Below are positions 33,404-48,349 of a DNA stretch of 64,000 bases, piece by piece. The translations under genes were made by a program, and so were the position numbers. The stretch covers positions 10,069,688 to 10,133,687 of the forward strand of contig JAFMSR010000010.1 in NCBI GenBank assembly GCA_022818135.1, read 5' to 3'. Within the stretch, counting starts at the first letter, position 1. Each line of letters begins with the position of its first letter. Origin of the DNA: Saxidomus purpurata. Lineage: Eukaryota > Mollusca > Bivalvia > Venerida > Veneridae. Below the pieces are notes generated by a model. The model was not told where the DNA came from. It saw only the letters and a list, made by a program, of their open reading frames with translations, and did not search any database.

Positions 33404-36170
33404 AATAATGGCTTAGGTTAATTGCATATAAAATAAAAGTGTCCATTCCCATTCCCATGTTGTACAGTCTCAAAGAATTCAAAACCATTTAGGCAATGTT
33501 TATGGTGTACAAATCCTTTTGTGTCTCCTTTCGTCGTCATAAACATGGTATATTGCCAAAGCTTTCAGATTCTAACGGTTTCTCAAAGCAAATTTGTTTT
33601 AGAGACTTAACTTCAGACACGTAACCAAAAGGCTTTATTTTCATTAAACAATGAATTTGACAGATAGCTGTGCAATACGAACCCTTAGTTACGTAATTTT
33701 ACAAATAAACAAACATTTGAAGAAAGTAATCCTGACTGATTTTTTCTATTTTAATATTGTTAAGTTTGTGATTCGTAAAGTATTCACTGCTCCATTATAT
33801 TGTGCTTTGTCCTTTACCTATTATTTTACCAGATATTCTTTATAATTGTAAGACATTTTTCTTCATGCAATACATCAATTAGTATTTTGTTATTGAATAT
33901 TTAATAGTATACCATGAATGCAACCGAGCAAAGTGAACATTAAATGAATAACTAAATACTGAAATCCTTGATGGAGATTCTTAGAAATTATTACAGAAAG
34001 CCGTTGACTGAAAGTCCCCTGTAATATCAGGCTTGCGAATTGTTAGATTTGGCTTCCAAAAATAAGAGTGTTTTTAAATGGTTTATTTTGAACATTTTAC
34101 ATTATATTACAAAGTTCAACACTGAAAAGTTAGAAAACAAGTTAACAAAAGCAATCTTATACGTTTAAAACAATGTTGAAATTACTGAAAAACACATTTT
34201 TGAAGTCGGTCGGAAAAAATCCTTGTGGAAATTTGTTAAATACCTAGAAAAATTTATTTTTCTAAGTTTAGTAATACATTTTTTTATATAAACCTTAACT
34301 TCACTAGAAACTTGCAACAGGATTTCGCAATGCTATATACTTTATTTCAGTTTCCATCTATTTAATATTTAGAATTAGAGTAAGCATGTTTATTTCTTTT
34401 TGAATCTGAGCTTTTTTCAATGGTTGGTATTATGATTTTAGTTTTTCAAAATATGTTTAACATGTGTTTCTTGATAATTCAGAGAAAATGGTTTTAATAA
34501 TCACTAGAAGCGTGTCAAAATGAGTTTAACTGAAATGCTGTAAAACATGAAAATTATATAATGTCCTCTTTTATCTAGTGTTTACATGCATTATTTACAA
34601 TTTATTGCCTGGATGAAAAAGAATTCTTCTCAAATATTACGATAACTTTCTGAAATGGTGTTAATAGATATTCAAATAAAAATTAGTCTTTGTCAGAATT
34701 AAATAATTTAATATCCTGAATTAATAAAACATCACTTCAGTTTCTCCGAGGTTAAACCAACATATCAAAGAACTCGATGTTATCGTATATTCCAAGCTGA
34801 ATAATTTGAGTACAATGATTGTCTACAATAGAGGCCCATCTGATGAACCAGTAACAGTTTTGCTTGATGAATTTAATTGAAGACAAATTCTATATTTCAC
34901 TTTTTTTTGACAAAATGCTGATAAGCCTTAAATCCTTTCAGTCCAAATTAAAGAAATAACTTTGTAATTTCCTTGTTCTACTGCTATACTCAAAAACATT
35001 ACAGTTTTTTCCATATTATGTCGATATTTGTTCCATTTGAAAATTTGTTTGCACTTCCGTTACCTTACTCTCGTGGTATAATTTTTTGCCTGTTTACTAC
35101 TTTAAAGGTGTAGCGAAATTCAATACAAATATAATGTCACGTTGAATTTCAACTTGTATTGGTACAATTGCACTGTAACATTAAAATTTCTCAGTCTGTC
35201 TATATAAAATGGGTATATTAGCTTAATGTTATGTTAATGTTAGACACAGCATATATGTTTGTACTCAAAAGTTTACAATGCACTATTATTGCATAAAAGG
35301 TAGATAATGAGTGAAGGGAAATATTTGAATCCTTGAATAATCTACTTTATTTACTTAACCATATTGGACTCTCCAGTGATATCTTATTATTATAAACTTA
35401 ATGTACATTGGCCTCAGTTTGTTAACATTGTGTACAGTAATGTTGTATCCACTGACTGTAACGTAAAAGCTCATGCTCACAATAACAAAATTCTAAAAGC
35501 AAGACAAATGTCGTCTGCACTTACAAAGCAGACGCCTTTGAAAAGAGGTATACATTTTTGCGTTACTTGCATCAACCTCAGTCTAGTCGCTAAACCTATA
35601 TTTATCATTTAATGAATGTTGTTGTTGTTTTTTTGTCAAAGCTTTATGAAAATGAATAAATCAAAATTGAAATGATCTAATGTGACTGAGAATAATGTTA
35701 AGGTCTTGGCTGACTTGCATTGCAAACTGCAGAGATTCCAATACTTGTCACATTCCAAGAAAGTTATCGTTTCATGTGCTACTAAGTGTTTGTGCCAAAA
35801 TGTTCCAAATAGTCACTGTTTGTTTACTAACACGTCAATTTTGTTTACTGTACATACCAATTTCTTCTTTTTCAATATCTTGTATTTGTATTGCTCTGCA
35901 TCATTTAGCTATTATAATATTCTCATGTTCCATTTGAGTTAACATTAACTTTATACATGTGTAAATCTATAAAAAAGTTACTTTCTTGTTTAAAGGTTAT
36001 TCTTACCTATAATTTGCATATAAATGTAAACCAGGCAGTCAAATAAAAATTTACATACATAAATATCATTCAAAATATAAGTGAAAATGTAAAAGAAAAA
36101 TCAGTTGGCGGTGAATAAATTTACATAAATGCACTTCTTGTTTGATTTGCATATTTCAACGAAACAGAAA
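33404..36170. other. very AT-rich DNA, no gene recognised
   Basis: No repeat family, tRNA box or convincing exon. Short plus-strand frames at 35364-35612 and 35682-35942 lack any domain. Confidence 0.4.
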
Positions 36171-36175
36171 CCGAT

Positions 36176-36290
36176 TTGTTAAATAGAACGAAAGACACTG
36201 TAAAAAGTTGTTAAATAGAACAAAGTCACTGTAACAAATTGTTAAATGGAACGAAAGATACTGTAACAAGTTGTTAAATAGAACACAAAC
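36176..36290 (+). repeat. 32-bp tandem repeat, about 3.5 units
   Basis: TTGTTAAATAGAACGAAAGA recurs at 36176, 36208, 36239 and 36271. Confidence 0.9.
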
Positions 36291-36299
36291 AGAAAATAA

Positions 36300-39200
36300 C
36301 ATCTCCAAATTATTGAGTAATAAGTTAGTTTACTCAAGGAGACACATTTTCTAAAAATTAATTACTTTTCTTTAAAGCCTCTAGTTCATGCAAAATATAT
36401 ACATTTTAAAAAGATTACCTTTTAAACATTTTTCTTATAAAATACTCCATCACTTTTCCCTATTAACAATATCGAAACATTTTTCGAAATGTAAAAAAGT
36501 GACATAAAATGTTCGTCTTTTAAATCTCAACGTTACAATACAATCTATTATAAACTTTAAAACAAATACAGTATTAACTGTTGTACATTCAGCTGTAAAA
36601 CTGGCTTGATTTTCTGATATTTTATGGTACATTTGAACAGTGTATTTTACTTAAAACATTCTGTAATGAACTTTCACCGTTTTTATGTCCTCTTTCTGAT
36701 GAATTGCAACTATAACGGACTCACACCAACTCTGAGGGTACTCCCCTGTGGAAAAAGTATGTTGAATATTCTTAGTAATACAGGTATTATGATCTCAATA
36801 CAGTAGATAAAAAATGCCAGCAATATGTCATCAGGGCACTATTTTCCCTTGCTTTATTGCAAGTCTAACTTACAGAGGAATTAAATGTCTGACCGTTGTT
36901 CATTTATTCACTTGCAAATTAATTTAATTTATTTGCATAAATTGTCTACTTTAAGCGTCATTCAGAGTTCTTTTTAGCCTGCAAATATACGCTCTCGTCG
37001 AGTATGTAGTTTATATATTTTCTTAAAGAGCGATATTTCAACATTCCTCGTAAAACCATATTGGATCAGTACTGGTAGGACTTATCATTGAAGAATTATC
37101 AAATTGTTGACCTTTCGCTCAAATCTGACACAACGCTATTTATATTATTATTCTTGTTTACCTTTTGGAATAACATATCCTGTCAAGTAAACCAAACAAA
37201 CGTTTCTCCTGCTTTCTTTTGAAATAGCAGTTAAATTGTAAACACTTTATCTTATTTGGACGCTTTAATGTTTATTTTCAATTGTAACTACATACCGGTA
37301 TTGAAAAATGTGTTGATTCTACTGCCGATTATACAAAAACAAAATGAATTGAAGTATCATTTTTTTTTAAGATAAACAGTAGTCTAACACTACTCACTTT
37401 TGTAAAGGTGAAAACAAAGTTAGCTATAATTCTATTTAAGACTCATTCTTCCAATCATGATATTCCTTGAGTCAAATCAGATGGCGCTCTTGTATATTGA
37501 TAGTTTCATCACAACATGTGCGTTTTCGACAACAAAATTAACTAAAGTTAATTAAACGAATGTTCATATTTGTATGGCTGCAGTGGTTTTCTGCATTTGT
37601 ATTCCTCTAAACCACTTCATGGCGTTTCCTTGTCAACCAGACAAATGTATCACTATGTACTTTTAATGTATACTGTTAGTATAAATGCTTATAGCTTTGA
37701 TAAATCCCATTTTTGAATTCAAGATAGCTCTTCCAATATAATTTGGTCATGAACTTGACAACGTAAGGTTGAGGTTTGAGAGATTGTTTTTCAGTAGATA
37801 TCAGTACAGCTTTTCCGAACGATATTCGATTCTGAATGAAAATCGTGAACTGTCAGTAGTAACCAAATTCTTACTTTGTCTTGCATATAATTCAACAGAA
37901 AAATTTACACTTTTAAAGAAAGCAACTATTTAAAGATTCAACTAGCATTAACTTTTTATGTATGGGCCAGATTTTGACAATTTAAAAACAAACTCGAAAC
38001 CCAAACTCATATTTGTTTAATCTAAAACTATTGTAAACGAAGACTTCGGAACATTTGTTTCCAACAAATTACCTAAAGAATGAAAAAAAGAACGTCCTTT
38101 TTCATTTTTTTCCACACCGTGTTGATTCCATTGTTTGGACTTATGACACTATGTTATTTAATCGTTATTTGTTATATCACATAGAACAGTCTGTTTAATA
38201 TACAATGTATATAACGTGATATGAATGGTCGATATAAATGGTCGATTGAGTTACAACATTCTTTCTTTAAACTAGCTGTTTTTAACGAAGATATAACAGA
38301 ATAATTATGTCGGATCTCTAAATAGACTTGTAAAGAACAAAATGAAATTGACAGGGAGATAGAACATGTCATCACCAACTCAACAGTGAACCTATCTCGT
38401 TTTTCGAAAAATTGGACATCGAACAATACAGTTCCCAGGCGACGAAATTAGATATAAGAAATCAACTTGCGTTCAAGACCTAGAGTTTGCATAGCACACA
38501 GAGTGGAATGTATCTTACATTCTGTGCCTTTATGGTTAGAAAATGTTGCAACTATAATCTTTTTAAAACTTTTAAAAGTTGGTTGTAAGTGATGGTGAAG
38601 GTGGCTGTTTTATCAAACGAAAAGGTCAAGGGATGCTAAAGGAAGTATCTTTCAAGCACAACAGAAATTTCTAACTTGCAAATCATTATTTAATTACTCA
38701 TTAACCAAATTTGTGGGCAAGCGAAAATCTTGATCATGTTGAAATAAATCATTTCTTGAGTGAAGGCGTAGATTTACAATTATGTCTTCCTGGAAACGTT
38801 CAGGTTCTATACCCATTTCATGCCGTGCCTCATTAAACTTGGTGGACAAACAGAAAATCGGCTTTATCGGAAATGTTTGACAGTAGAGTGTGCAGAGAGA
38901 ATAATAATGTAACACACCAAAAAAAACGTTAAACAGCTCTAAAGAGTATCCGACAAGATCCAAATATAAAATAATGATAGGATGAAGGTGTTTATTAATT
39001 GTAAGCATTTGAAATATGTTTTGTCTTCAATATTGTAAATTTTCTTTCAAATCGACCAACGTTGCCACGCATGTCAGAATTAATACGCAGCGATTCATTA
39101 CCGATCGGAAATTAATAATATATAGAACTGTTACGCATTTTACCTTTGCGCAGATATTTGCTACGCTATTGCCAACTGTTCAATGTAATCAAATAAGCAA

Positions 39201-39865
39201 GCTCATCAAGGCAGTTTGCTATTCTTCATTTATTATCAGAATAATTACTGTATCGTGCCTTTTATGAGCTTTATTACTTTCAAAGATATTTTAGAGTTAG
39301 ATTTATTAAACCTTTTAAGGAGGGCATATAGGAAACACTTTGTCCCGTCATATCGCGTCCCGAAATGTTTGCCTTGAATATACATTGTATGTGGAAGTAG
39401 AAAAGCTATTCTTTTGAAACTTGCTCTGTAGCATCCTTACACTCAAGTTTTTTTACTTTTATACTTATACTGATATTTAGTGTGTTGATATCTATGAGAT
39501 TTCTCATACGTATAAAAAGATACAACTTGAAATCCGAAAACAGATTTCTTCTCATTCAGTCGTAAACAGGGACAAAGCGGTTCAAACAGTATTATCTATG
39601 TAACAATGTCTTTGCTAGAAATACAAGCGTAAAATATCCCGGGAATATTTGCATCTGACCCAGGTGCCTGTCTAGAATGATAACAGCACACAGAAAGGAA
39701 GTTGGAAATAAATCAGTCACAGGATCAGGGGAATATTGGTGGATTATTCGCAATTTAATGAACTACCAATTGCACATGCTATATCATGAACTTTATACCG
39801 CGCATCTTTTTGTATCAGATCAATGATGTTTTTATTAACGTTAAATGTTGCTAGTTTTGAACTTT
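36300..39865. other. AT-rich DNA, no gene recognised
   Basis: No repeats of note. The minus-strand frame at 38694-39008 (104 codons) has no recognisable domain. Confidence 0.4.
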
Positions 39866-39869
39866 TATG

Positions 39870-40916
<1,047 letters not shown>

Positions 40917-40929
40917 AATTATTTTATCT

Positions 40930-41900
40930 CATTTCAAAAATTAACTAATTCTCCTAATACTTATATAGGTATCACACAGAAATCTATATCATTAATAAAC
41001 GAAATTGTGTATATTACATGTTAGTTATAGCTAGGAAATAACAAATGTAAATGTTTGTATGATCACATGATTGTAATAAGCCTTGATCAGAAATAAAACT
41101 ATTCGTATTTCATTCGTATTCACGTCTCAACCATTTAATACTGAGTATTGTTTAAAGATCGACAAAAATAAGTAATCAAAGATTGTGCCTTGAGCGCGAA
41201 TAGTAAGGAATACGACGACAACAAACAGATACAATCTCCGTCATTGTTAACAAGCCAAAACATTGCAAAACCTACTAAATAAGAAACTTAATTGCAAAAG
41301 ATAAGAATTGCTTCGATAACGTCATGATTACATTACTAAACAATATTATACTGAGCTGTGCAATTCTAAATTAATAGACCCGCCCAGTGTAAGCAGCATA
41401 ACAATTATTTCGCAGATCCAATACCTTCTCGTATATATGTAATAGAATTAAACGTAAAGCACATAGTTACATTTTTTTCAAATCTGAAACTTTCCCACAT
41501 ATATGAAATACAATTAAACGTAAAGTACAGACAGAGTTTTCGGATCCAATACTTTCTACGTATAATAAAAAGTACAGACAAGTTGGCCTACTTTTAATGA
41601 GAGTAGGTGTTTACCATTATTAAATTTCCAATTGCTGACAAGTTCTTACGTACATTTTAAAACAGGAATCACACCATTTGTTTAGACGACAATTTGTTTG
41701 ACGTCACTGAAGAGTGAGGCTTTAACACTATGATTGTATTATTCTCTCCGTCATTCGGATTAATTATAATATCAAAAACGACAAAAACTCGAATCAGAAA
41801 TTAATTGATAAAGTTTGACATTTGGGAAAAGGGGTTAAATCACCATTATTCTGTCACTGTCTATGTGAGTGTTCTGTTTGTCTTTCATGGCTGTTACAAG
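40930..41900. other. no gene recognised
   Basis: Contains a weakly repeated segment 'aattaaacgtaaag' at 41446 and 41511, and one TGACGTCA at 41699. Confidence 0.4.
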
Positions 41901-41906
41901 AACTTT

Positions 41907-42014
41907 GTGAGGACAATTTGTAAACTTGTAGTATGTAACACTTTCAGGTGTGTTTCTAATGGATTCTGTCTTGCTACATAACAACGCTGATTCAGAAATA
42001 ATCCCTTGTGAAAT
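41907..42014 (+). repeat. ~105-bp local duplication, copy 1
   Basis: From GTGAGG through AACTTGTAGTATGTAACACT to AATCCCTTGTGAAAT. It matches 43143-43241 at about nine bases in ten. Confidence 0.85.
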
Positions 42015-42214
42015 CAGAAATGCTTTTATTAATTGCGTATGACTGTCCGGAACGTATGTTTATTGTACAATTTGTTTCATATTTCATATTTAGTCTATAT
42101 TTCCCTTTCTTCTTACTTGTTATTTTTCTCCAGTTAATAAACGTTTCACTCACACATGTTTTTTTCATTTCGTATAGGTTAGTATTCATTTTGATGCTTA
42201 TACGAAAATGGACA

Positions 42215-42229
42215 GGTCAGGCACGGCGT
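42215..42229 (+). repeat. 15-bp direct repeat GGTCAGGCACGGCGT, copy 1
   Basis: Identical to 43130-43144. Here it leads into 'atgccgcgcgc', while copy 2 leads into the duplicated ~100-bp segment. Confidence 0.85.
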
Positions 42230-43129
42230 ATGCCGCGCGCCCAATAAAATGCAGTAAATGTATCAAAATGAACATCAACCTACTTAGTGTTTGAAATTAT
42301 TTTTACGTAAATCAGCATTGTTCAACTATTTTTTGACTCAGATTATAATTGTTGACTTACCCCACTGAATGTGCAGCGAATACTGTGCTGCGATTGGACA
42401 AACACTTATCTCAAACAGTAAAGTTTCCTAAGGCAATTTTTTACGGTAAAAGCTGTTTCTGCTGAATTTAATCGTGAAAATTATTATTCACCTTTTCAAT
42501 ATTACACTCTGTCTTTGATCAATTGCACACATGATATGAAACAGGTAGAGCTAATACAAAGCATAACTGAGCCAATATGAGAAAACAGAGCCAATATGGA
42601 ATTCAAGCATTCTGATTGGGTTAAAAGAGAGGGCCAATACGGAGAAGTCACTTCCGTTAGATTTTTAAACGACGCCATTTTGTTTTTAGACTCATGCTGA
42701 TCTCGAAAAATGACTGTAATTTTTTTATTTTTGAAATAAACATAGGGTTATGGGTATTCATTTTCTTAAGAAGTTAGAATCTGTATTATTTATGTAAACT
42801 TAACAAAAATCACAATTTATATCATCCTAATGCTACTTCATATTAGTTTAAAATCATTCGAGTAAACACACACCTTCATGATCACTCCCATCCTACATTC
42901 TTTTATAAAATCTGATAAACGCGGTGGCTACGGATGCGCGGAAAAAAGGTAAAGTATTTTGAAATTATATGCATCTTTTATTTGGATAATTTGTTTAGTC
43001 ATATGCTTTAACTTATGCTAAAATAAAGCCATTTGGTAACAATTTGCGTGCATATATTAGTAATAAACCAAATTACTACTTACTATGTACATTTTGCACA
43101 CACAAAACCTGGTGTACATAATCAGGACT
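42230..43129. other. interval between the direct repeats
   Basis: Contains repeated GAGCCAATATGG/GGCCAATACGG words around 42575-42640, which recur at 43268 and 43305. It looks like an inserted or duplicated repeat block; no gene is visible. Confidence 0.4.
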
Positions 43130-43241
43130 GGTCAGGCACGGCGTGAGGAAACTTGTAGTATGTAACACTTTCAGGTGTGTTTCTAGTGGATTCTGTCTTG
43201 CTACATAGCAACACTGATTCAGAAATAATCCCTTTTGAAAT
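43130..43241 (+). repeat. 15-bp direct repeat plus ~105-bp duplication, copy 2
   Basis: GGTCAGGCACGGCGT (43130-43144) runs directly into the second copy of the 41907-42014 segment. It lacks nine bases present near the start of copy 1. Confidence 0.85.
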
Positions 43242-43419
43242 GTGTCACGGCTTAAAATGCTTTTCGGCCTTGGGCCAATACGACCACCCTCGGACAAATA
43301 ACAAGGCCAATATGAAATCACTTGATTAATAACATTATATTATTTTCTAATATTAAAGCGGATCTGTATAACTGATGAATCTCTCAACATTTTCATTGTA
43401 CTATACCCAAGAGTCCTGT

Positions 43420-43800
43420 TCCTTCAACGTCCTCTTTCCATCAAGTTAGTCGTAAAACTTTTAAAGAAGAGAATGTTTTCTATAAATTAGAGGGAATTTG
43501 AATTTAATAGGTTTATGTTTCCTATGGGAACGCCAATTCATTTGCTGGTGTTGACTGATTAACAAGGCTATATAAGTGATCGTCCGTAAAGAAAAACAAA
43601 TATTTGATTCGAAAATTATGATACTCGGCCGTAAAATAAACAGTGTTGGCTAGTAGAACTTTAAAGTTTCATGTAGTTTCACGGAGAATACTTAAAATGC
43701 TCTAATCTTATCACACGATGTATTGATCATATTTCACTTTCGAGTGAAATTGAATTCAAATTTCCATCACAGTAATGCATTTTATAAACCTTGTTTAAAA
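43420..43800 (+). repeat. diverged segment related to 57850-58105
   Basis: Shared islands in the same order include 'aaaac-tttaa-ga-gagaa', 'tgggaa', TTCATTTGCTGGTG, 'gactgatta', 'tgatcgtc' and 'ttcgagtga'. The similarity is low, so this is either an old local duplication or an old repeat family. Confidence 0.5.
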
Positions 43801-43809
43801 ACTTCATGG

Positions 43810-45980
43810 TTGCACACAACTTGTAAATAATGAATGAAATCTTTATCACTGTACCGTTATTCATAAATTGTTGTCTGTATAATGAACATTGGCTTACTCT
43901 CACAAGTTCAATATGTCATTTAGGCCGATCGGAAAGTGATCGACCCATTTGTACAGTTTATACAGGCATATTACAGTATTTTGTCAAATACAGAAGTCTG
44001 GGCAACAAACAGTATTGACAATGTTAGGTTTCTTCCGTTATAAGTGATTGTTTCTATCATTGACGGTGTCCCATAGCATATTATATCGTTCGCAAACGCG
44101 TTATAACAAATGGGGATAAGGCACCAAGATATCGAAACGAAACTTGAATGTAAACGAGCGTTTACTTGAATATTTCTGACATTATAATCTACCTCATTTA
44201 CAATTAAAATAAATGATTAATTTAATTTCTATCTGTCAGGAACAGAAATAACTCGGTATAAATGATTTCTAAAATCATACACAAAATGTATTGGGTTTCA
44301 AACAATTGATTTACCATAGTAACTACTTCGGATATTACTATAACTTACAGAAAATAATACATTTTGCAATGTTTTTTTATCAAGCCTGGTTACAGTATGA
44401 CAACTTTTGACAGAAATTGTTTAATGAAAGTGAAAGCATTTTACCTTCATGAACACTACAGCAATACGACTGTTGTTTCCTTTTAAGACTCGACGTATTA
44501 CCAAGCCGAAACAAGGCTGTCATCATAGTGAGAGACATAACAGAGCTTCAACTCTTTTTGAAGACAATTTTCCTAGAACTCTAAAAATAAATACGTACAT
44601 GTTAATAGTTTCAGTGTTTTAAGATCAACAGCATATAAATTAAAACGACTGATTTAACATCGGTAAGATTATTTCACACAGACGCTTAGTAAATATCAGT
44701 GATACGGCATTTTATATGATTTACATTATTTTAAAACTGGAACAAAGAACTGAGAATTCCAGTTTAATGTTGTTAATTAACTATCATTTTCATTTGATTT
44801 TATTTAATTCGAACAAATCGTCTTGCGTTTTCATGGGTGAAAGCTTTTAGTCATGAACGATGTGAAGTTGTAATATTTAAGTGGTATAGGTGAATATTTG
44901 CTGTAAAAGTTATGCAGAGCGAGATACATCTTTTTTTAAGAAAATACAAAAAAGATTATTAATTTTGCAAATTACGTATCAATAACAAATATTTAAACAT
45001 CACTAATTCAGCACAGGGACACCAGTGAATGTGCCCTTTTAAAATTCCAAACTGCACATCTCGTTTGCTATAACTTTAAATTGACCAAACTTATCAGATA
45101 AATTTCATTTTCTGCTTATCAGACCATATTACCTGCATTCCCAGTTTAATTTTCATCCTGAATGAATGTTTCACTTTAACCTCAAATATCTACATTTCAA
45201 CTGAATGATCACCCGGTAGTGACATCATAGAAAAATATCTGGTGATTACAATTTGTGTCATGTGACATATACTCTAGGGAAAAAAACTCTGGTGATATTT
45301 CAAACACACCAACCAATAAATTATGTGGACGTATTTTTAATGGGGACTATAACTTTTTCGTCTAAAAAGACAACTCTCATGCATTTGTCGTAATTATTTC
45401 GTACAGATATTTATTCCACCGAAAAGGTAAAAAGTCATGTAGATCTATGACTGTAATTCTAAACAAGTAAGTTAAAAGCATACTACAGCAATGCGTGTTG
45501 CATAAAAGCTTAACTGAAATGCTGAAAGTTGAAGTCTTTTCAAATGACCTGAATCCTATTGTTGAAAACACTTTGCATGTGTTGAAACGAATATGATGAT
45601 AAAAGGAATACACTGGCACACATTTTAGACGAGAACTGTAAGTTTCTACATGTCGTGCTTCCATTGTTTCACTGTATTGTAGATTGTCAAGGTATGTCAT
45701 TGTCCGTTCAGCTCGATATTACCTGCAATTTGTTTATAGGAAGGACAATGTTGATCGATTACAATAAATAACAAAAGAAATATAGAGTATTGGTGTACCG
45801 AAGTCCAATACTAATCAGAAATGCACTGTATATGGGACATGTTCTCACCTTGAACTCAATTTCTGCTGACTATTCCTTTATCCGGACATATATAAGGTGG
45901 AACTTTTACGTGTTTGTAAATAAATTGTATAATGTGATTTCCCATATAAGGTAGTTACAAAACTGAAAACATTGCCTTTT
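43810..45980. other. no gene recognised
   Basis: The 107-codon minus-strand frame at 45377-45700 has no recognisable domain. Repetitive-looking DNA around 45010-45350 could not be named. Confidence 0.35.
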
Positions 45981-46012
45981 TCAGTCATTCCTAGATTTCA
46001 CATGCAGCGTGT

Positions 46013-46174
46013 ATGTCTTTTGGAGCTGTAGTTTTGATGTTGTATTTGGTTCTTTCGACTGAAACATCAACGGTCTTGGATTCAAACAACAAAGTTTCTG
46101 ATTGGTTATGTACATTAGATTTTCACCACAGTTATCTCAATCGTCTCTCAAGCTGTCAAGATGAGCAAATTTGA
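46013..46174 (+). CDS. possible secreted/membrane protein start exon
   Basis: The ATG at 46013 opens 53 codons. The first ~19 residues, MSFGAVVLMLYLVLSTETS, form a convincing signal-peptide profile (short start, hydrophobic core, polar end). They are followed by two Cys in DWLCTLDF and SSCQDEQ. A pyrimidine-rich acceptor (gcctttttcag) ends at 45984, 28 bases before the ATG, consistent with an exon carrying the end of a 5' UTR. The frame stops at TGA 46172-46174, and no good donor precedes it, which counts against a simple gene model. The protein is unrecognised. Confidence 0.25.
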   Translation: MSFGAVVLMLYLVLSTETSTVLDSNNKVSDWLCTLDFHHSYLNRLSSCQDEQI

Positions 46175-46179
46175 ATCTG

Positions 46180-48015
46180 GTTTCATAATTGTTTTTTAAG
46201 AAATCAAAATGTTTTTACAGTGAGGAAGTACTTATCGAGTTTTAATTTTATCACTGGGCCGACACTTTAGCTGATTCAAGAACTCACTTCAATTTAAGTA
46301 GAAGCTTAGTACATCATTACCAAATGCCCTTTCAGCTGAAAGCAGAATGAAAACATACTCTAAAAAGCACTCGAAAACTCTTCACCAAACTTTATCCAAG
46401 AGGAAGCTATAGACAAATGATGTATTTATTCAGTCATTATTGAACACTGAAAGGAAGTTACGGATACGTGTAAGCTGCTAATCGTTTTAGGTCGAATTTT
46501 GGTCCAGAATATTATAGCAGCTTCAACAGTTATCTGTTGTTGTCAGTTATTGGCGCTGTGCGGAAGCACAGTGCCAGTATTGAATAGGTTTTAATTTTGT
46601 ACCATGGGGTTGCATAATCAAATAGGGAGCAGCCAACATTATTATTGTAATTAAAAACTACGTATTATGTTTGAACAAACTCCCTATAATGAATAAATAA
46701 ATAGTATTAACTGATTACAAACAATACTATACCAGATGCATACGTCTTCGACCGTTAATTCAAAACTTTTGACATATTCATAGGATATTTAATAACTTTT
46801 CCACAAACTTGAAGGTTACGGTTTTTTTATTGCTTTGTTTACGGACCCTACGGCCAGATTCATCAAAGTTCAGAAAAAACGTCTCGATAGTTGTTTTGCT
46901 TTCTCTAAACATTTTGAAGTTTAAATACATATGTTGTCAACGTGAATAATTAATGAAAACCCATTTTAATTACTGACATACTAAAGTAAAATGTAGGCAT
47001 TATAAATAAGACCGTTCACCTAACTATGCGATGCATGGGGTCTCAATGAAAGTTATGTAAAGCATCGCTAACAACTGACCAATAGTAAAGACAAAATAAA
47101 TCACGTGGGTTTCGTCATGCGTCGAAAAGCGTCTACTGACCACGAGCTGTAGCCTTGTTTAATGGGCGTTATCGTACCATTATACGGAAGGTTGTTTTAT
47201 GATTCGTTTATTTTTTGGTTAAACTGTAGTAAATGTGGTTTTTTTTACTTATTATGATAACAGTTACATATAACATAATGTATTTGGTTTTTCCCGTTGA
47301 TAGGTTGTTTACTGATATTCTAAAATGACACTGATTCCTTTAAATCATGTTTCAAAAACATGCGCAGCGCCTTTGATGCTTTGCATCAAAATTTGTCTTG
47401 TTTACATACACACGTTGACACAAATAGTTAAAATGGAAATCGATGCAGGTAACATAATTATGAAAGTCGAAAGATCTAACGTCAGTTCTGTCATAGCTTA
47501 CTGTATATACTTATGCCTAGCATTTAGATACATGTCTAATTTCTAATGTCAGCGTTCATTTGTCTCCCCGTTTCTTGTCTATTCTTTCGTTTCTATCGTT
47601 CAGTCGGGACTCGTCACACAAGATATAGTCACCATTATAGTAATGATAACACTACATAGACTTATAATGATAATTTTCATCAAAATCGTAATTAAAATGA
47701 TGATCATCCGGGAGAAAATAAAAAAGTAGCAAGAACAAAAGACATACGAACAACACTACAGCAACGCTAGTAGCAATCGTAATAGTATTTATTAGTATAC
47801 TAACAAAGCATTAACAAAATGATGATATAAATAATGATGCTCATATTCATATACCATATTCTATGATGTAAAGACAATGACATAAGTCTATTAATTAAAT
47901 ATGTTAGATGCAATGATTGCTGAAGAAAAAACGCATGCACTTCGATTAACACTCATAATTTAAGACATACCATAGAAAATATCCATTCATACACAACTGT
48001 AACAATGCCAACAAA
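46180..48015. other. no gene recognised
   Basis: A 10-bp hairpin lies at 46552-46575. A 73-codon plus-strand frame at 47325-47546 has no domain or signal. Confidence 0.35.
46552..46575. repeat. 10-bp-arm hairpin
   Basis: GGCGCTGTGC and GCACAGTGCC around GGAA; one mismatch. GC-rich against an AT-rich background. Confidence 0.65.
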
Positions 48016-48020
48016 ATAAC

Positions 48021-48064
48021 ACATATTTCAGGATGTCATCCAACATATTTCAGGATGTCATCCA
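48021..48064 (+). repeat. 22-bp tandem duplication
   Basis: ACATATTTCAGGATGTCATC plus CA, twice in a row. Confidence 0.95.
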
Positions 48065-48189
48065 AGTGTTTTTATTTATATCTGTCTCAACGTATCAATA
48101 TTAAAATACTGAAAGGAAAAGAAAACAACCCTAATGCACATGTAAAAAATGACCTGAAGTGATCGAAAATCACCCTTAATCAGATCAAG

Positions 48190-48345
48190 GTTAATTACAT
48201 TGAAATGTAATTAATTGAATTACAATTACATTAAGAAAGTCTTAAATTAAATTACAACTACCATTACACATGTTTTTGAATGTAATTAATTAAATTACAG
48301 TTACATCATAAACGTAATTGATTAAATTATAAATTACTTTATGTT
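48190..48345. repeat. TAATTACAATTA low-complexity cluster 1
   Basis: Irregular, self-complementary TGTAATTAATTGAATTACA-type words. Confidence 0.8.
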
Positions 48346-48349
48346 TTTA

